Assembly (NCBI GenBank): GCA_905182415.1
Contig: CAJJBK010000007.1
Span: 1-64,000 of the forward strand
Source of the DNA: an uncultured Woeseiaceae bacterium
GTDB lineage: Bacteria > Pseudomonadota > Gammaproteobacteria > Steroidobacterales > Woeseiaceae
DNA: 64,000 nt
Reading direction: 5' to 3'
Under the pieces are notes generated by a model. That model searched no databases, had not been told where the DNA came from, and worked only from the letters and a program-made list of their open reading frames with translations. The position numbers and the translations under genes are program-made. The stretch's first letter is position 1. Each line of letters starts with the position of its first letter. Below, piece after piece: positions 63,755 to 64,000 of this stretch.

Positions 63755-64000
63755 TTATTGAAAAAAAACATTAAAGTTTTTCCAAAAAATAAAACACCAA
63801 ACACATAGAACAATTAATAGTGATATCAAAACAGCAGCAGAGGCCATATCTTTTGCTCTACCGGATAAATCATGCTCTTCCATACTAATCCTATCGACAG
63901 TTGATTCAATTGCGGAATTGATTAACTCCACAATTAGTACAGGAAAAATACATAGAATTAAAACAAACTTATCATTTATGCTTATTGGTAAAAAAAGAGC
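63755..64000 (-). CDS. dgkA: Diacylglycerol kinase, C-terminal part (runs off the window)
   Basis: 82 codons are visible up to a TAA at 63755-63757; the N-terminus is beyond the window. The peptide contains the DgkA hallmark VELINSAIESTVDRIS followed by EEHDLSGRAKDMASAAV and a last membrane segment. DgkA phosphorylates diacylglycerol to phosphatidic acid in the inner membrane. It is 22 nt upstream of the LtaS-like gene. Confidence 0.93.
   Translation of the reverse strand, partial: ALFLPISINDKFVLILCIFPVLIVELINSAIESTVDRISMEEHDLSGRAKDMASAAVLISLLIVLCVWCFIFWKNFNVFFQ

Overview
The window reads as a stretch of chromosome from an AT-rich, tightly packed gammaproteobacterium, probably marine and free-living. 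Gene order is the main evidence. Divergent ypjD-corC next to ffh-rpsP-rimM-trmD-rplS, rnr-rlmB-rpsF-rpsR-rplI-dnaB-alr, purA-DUF2065-hflC-hflK-hflX-miaA-amiC-tsaE with queG, and pcnB-folK with panB-panC are all arrangements known from Gammaproteobacteria. A TRAP transporter, secreted sulfatases, a nickel superoxide dismutase and a sodium:alanine symporter suggest seawater, but the species cannot be named from this sequence. Genes often overlap by 1-20 nt, convergent neighbours run into each other, and TTG start codons are common, several with clear ribosome binding sites.

Layout. 1-14.5 kb is the most accessory part. It holds a lipoprotein, a secreted metallo-beta-lactamase-fold hydrolase and an MFS carrier. 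Next come a COG3380 flavoprotein and a two-gene nickel superoxide dismutase unit (sodN plus its maturation protease sodX) behind a good Fur box. A four-gene export-targeted cluster follows: lipoprotein, sulfatase, Tat-exported FAD oxidoreductase, sulfatase. After it are a tiny lysine-rich protein, a second MFS carrier, a MORN-repeat protein, small lipoproteins, a gene-poor structured stretch and tRNA-Ser(GGA). A 20-bp copy of a tRNA-Leu(UAA)-like anticodon arm lies just beyond the sulfatase cluster.

14.5-26.5 kb holds housekeeping and stress genes: bcp, bepA, class I fructose-bisphosphate aldolase, then a complete SUF iron-sulfur operon (regulator, sufB, sufC, sufD, sufS, sufU, sufT). A perfect 33-bp inverted-repeat operator precedes the regulator. 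A SixA-like phosphatase and sppA follow. 26.5-30.2 kb is a four-gene TRAP transporter that includes the rare TatT (TPAT) lipoprotein. 30.2-45.1 kb is translation, replication and repair: the trmD operon, ffh, ypjD, corC, radA, alr, dnaB, ribosomal proteins L9, S18 and S6, rlmB and rnr.

45.2-64 kb holds tRNA-Leu(CAG), an AGCS symporter, a patatin-like lipase, purA, the HflKC/HflX block, miaA, amiC, tsaE, queG, the pantothenate pair, a deoxynucleoside kinase, folK, pcnB, a small membrane protein, and an LTA-synthase-like transferase downstream of dgkA.

The conserved blocks lack hfq, mutL, nnr and priB at their usual positions. The least explained parts are the sulfatase-flavoprotein cluster, the structured region at 13.55-14.1 kb, and the S6-S18-DUF2232-L9 segment, where the DUF2232 gene has no ordinary start codon and S6 carries a repeat-encoded tail.
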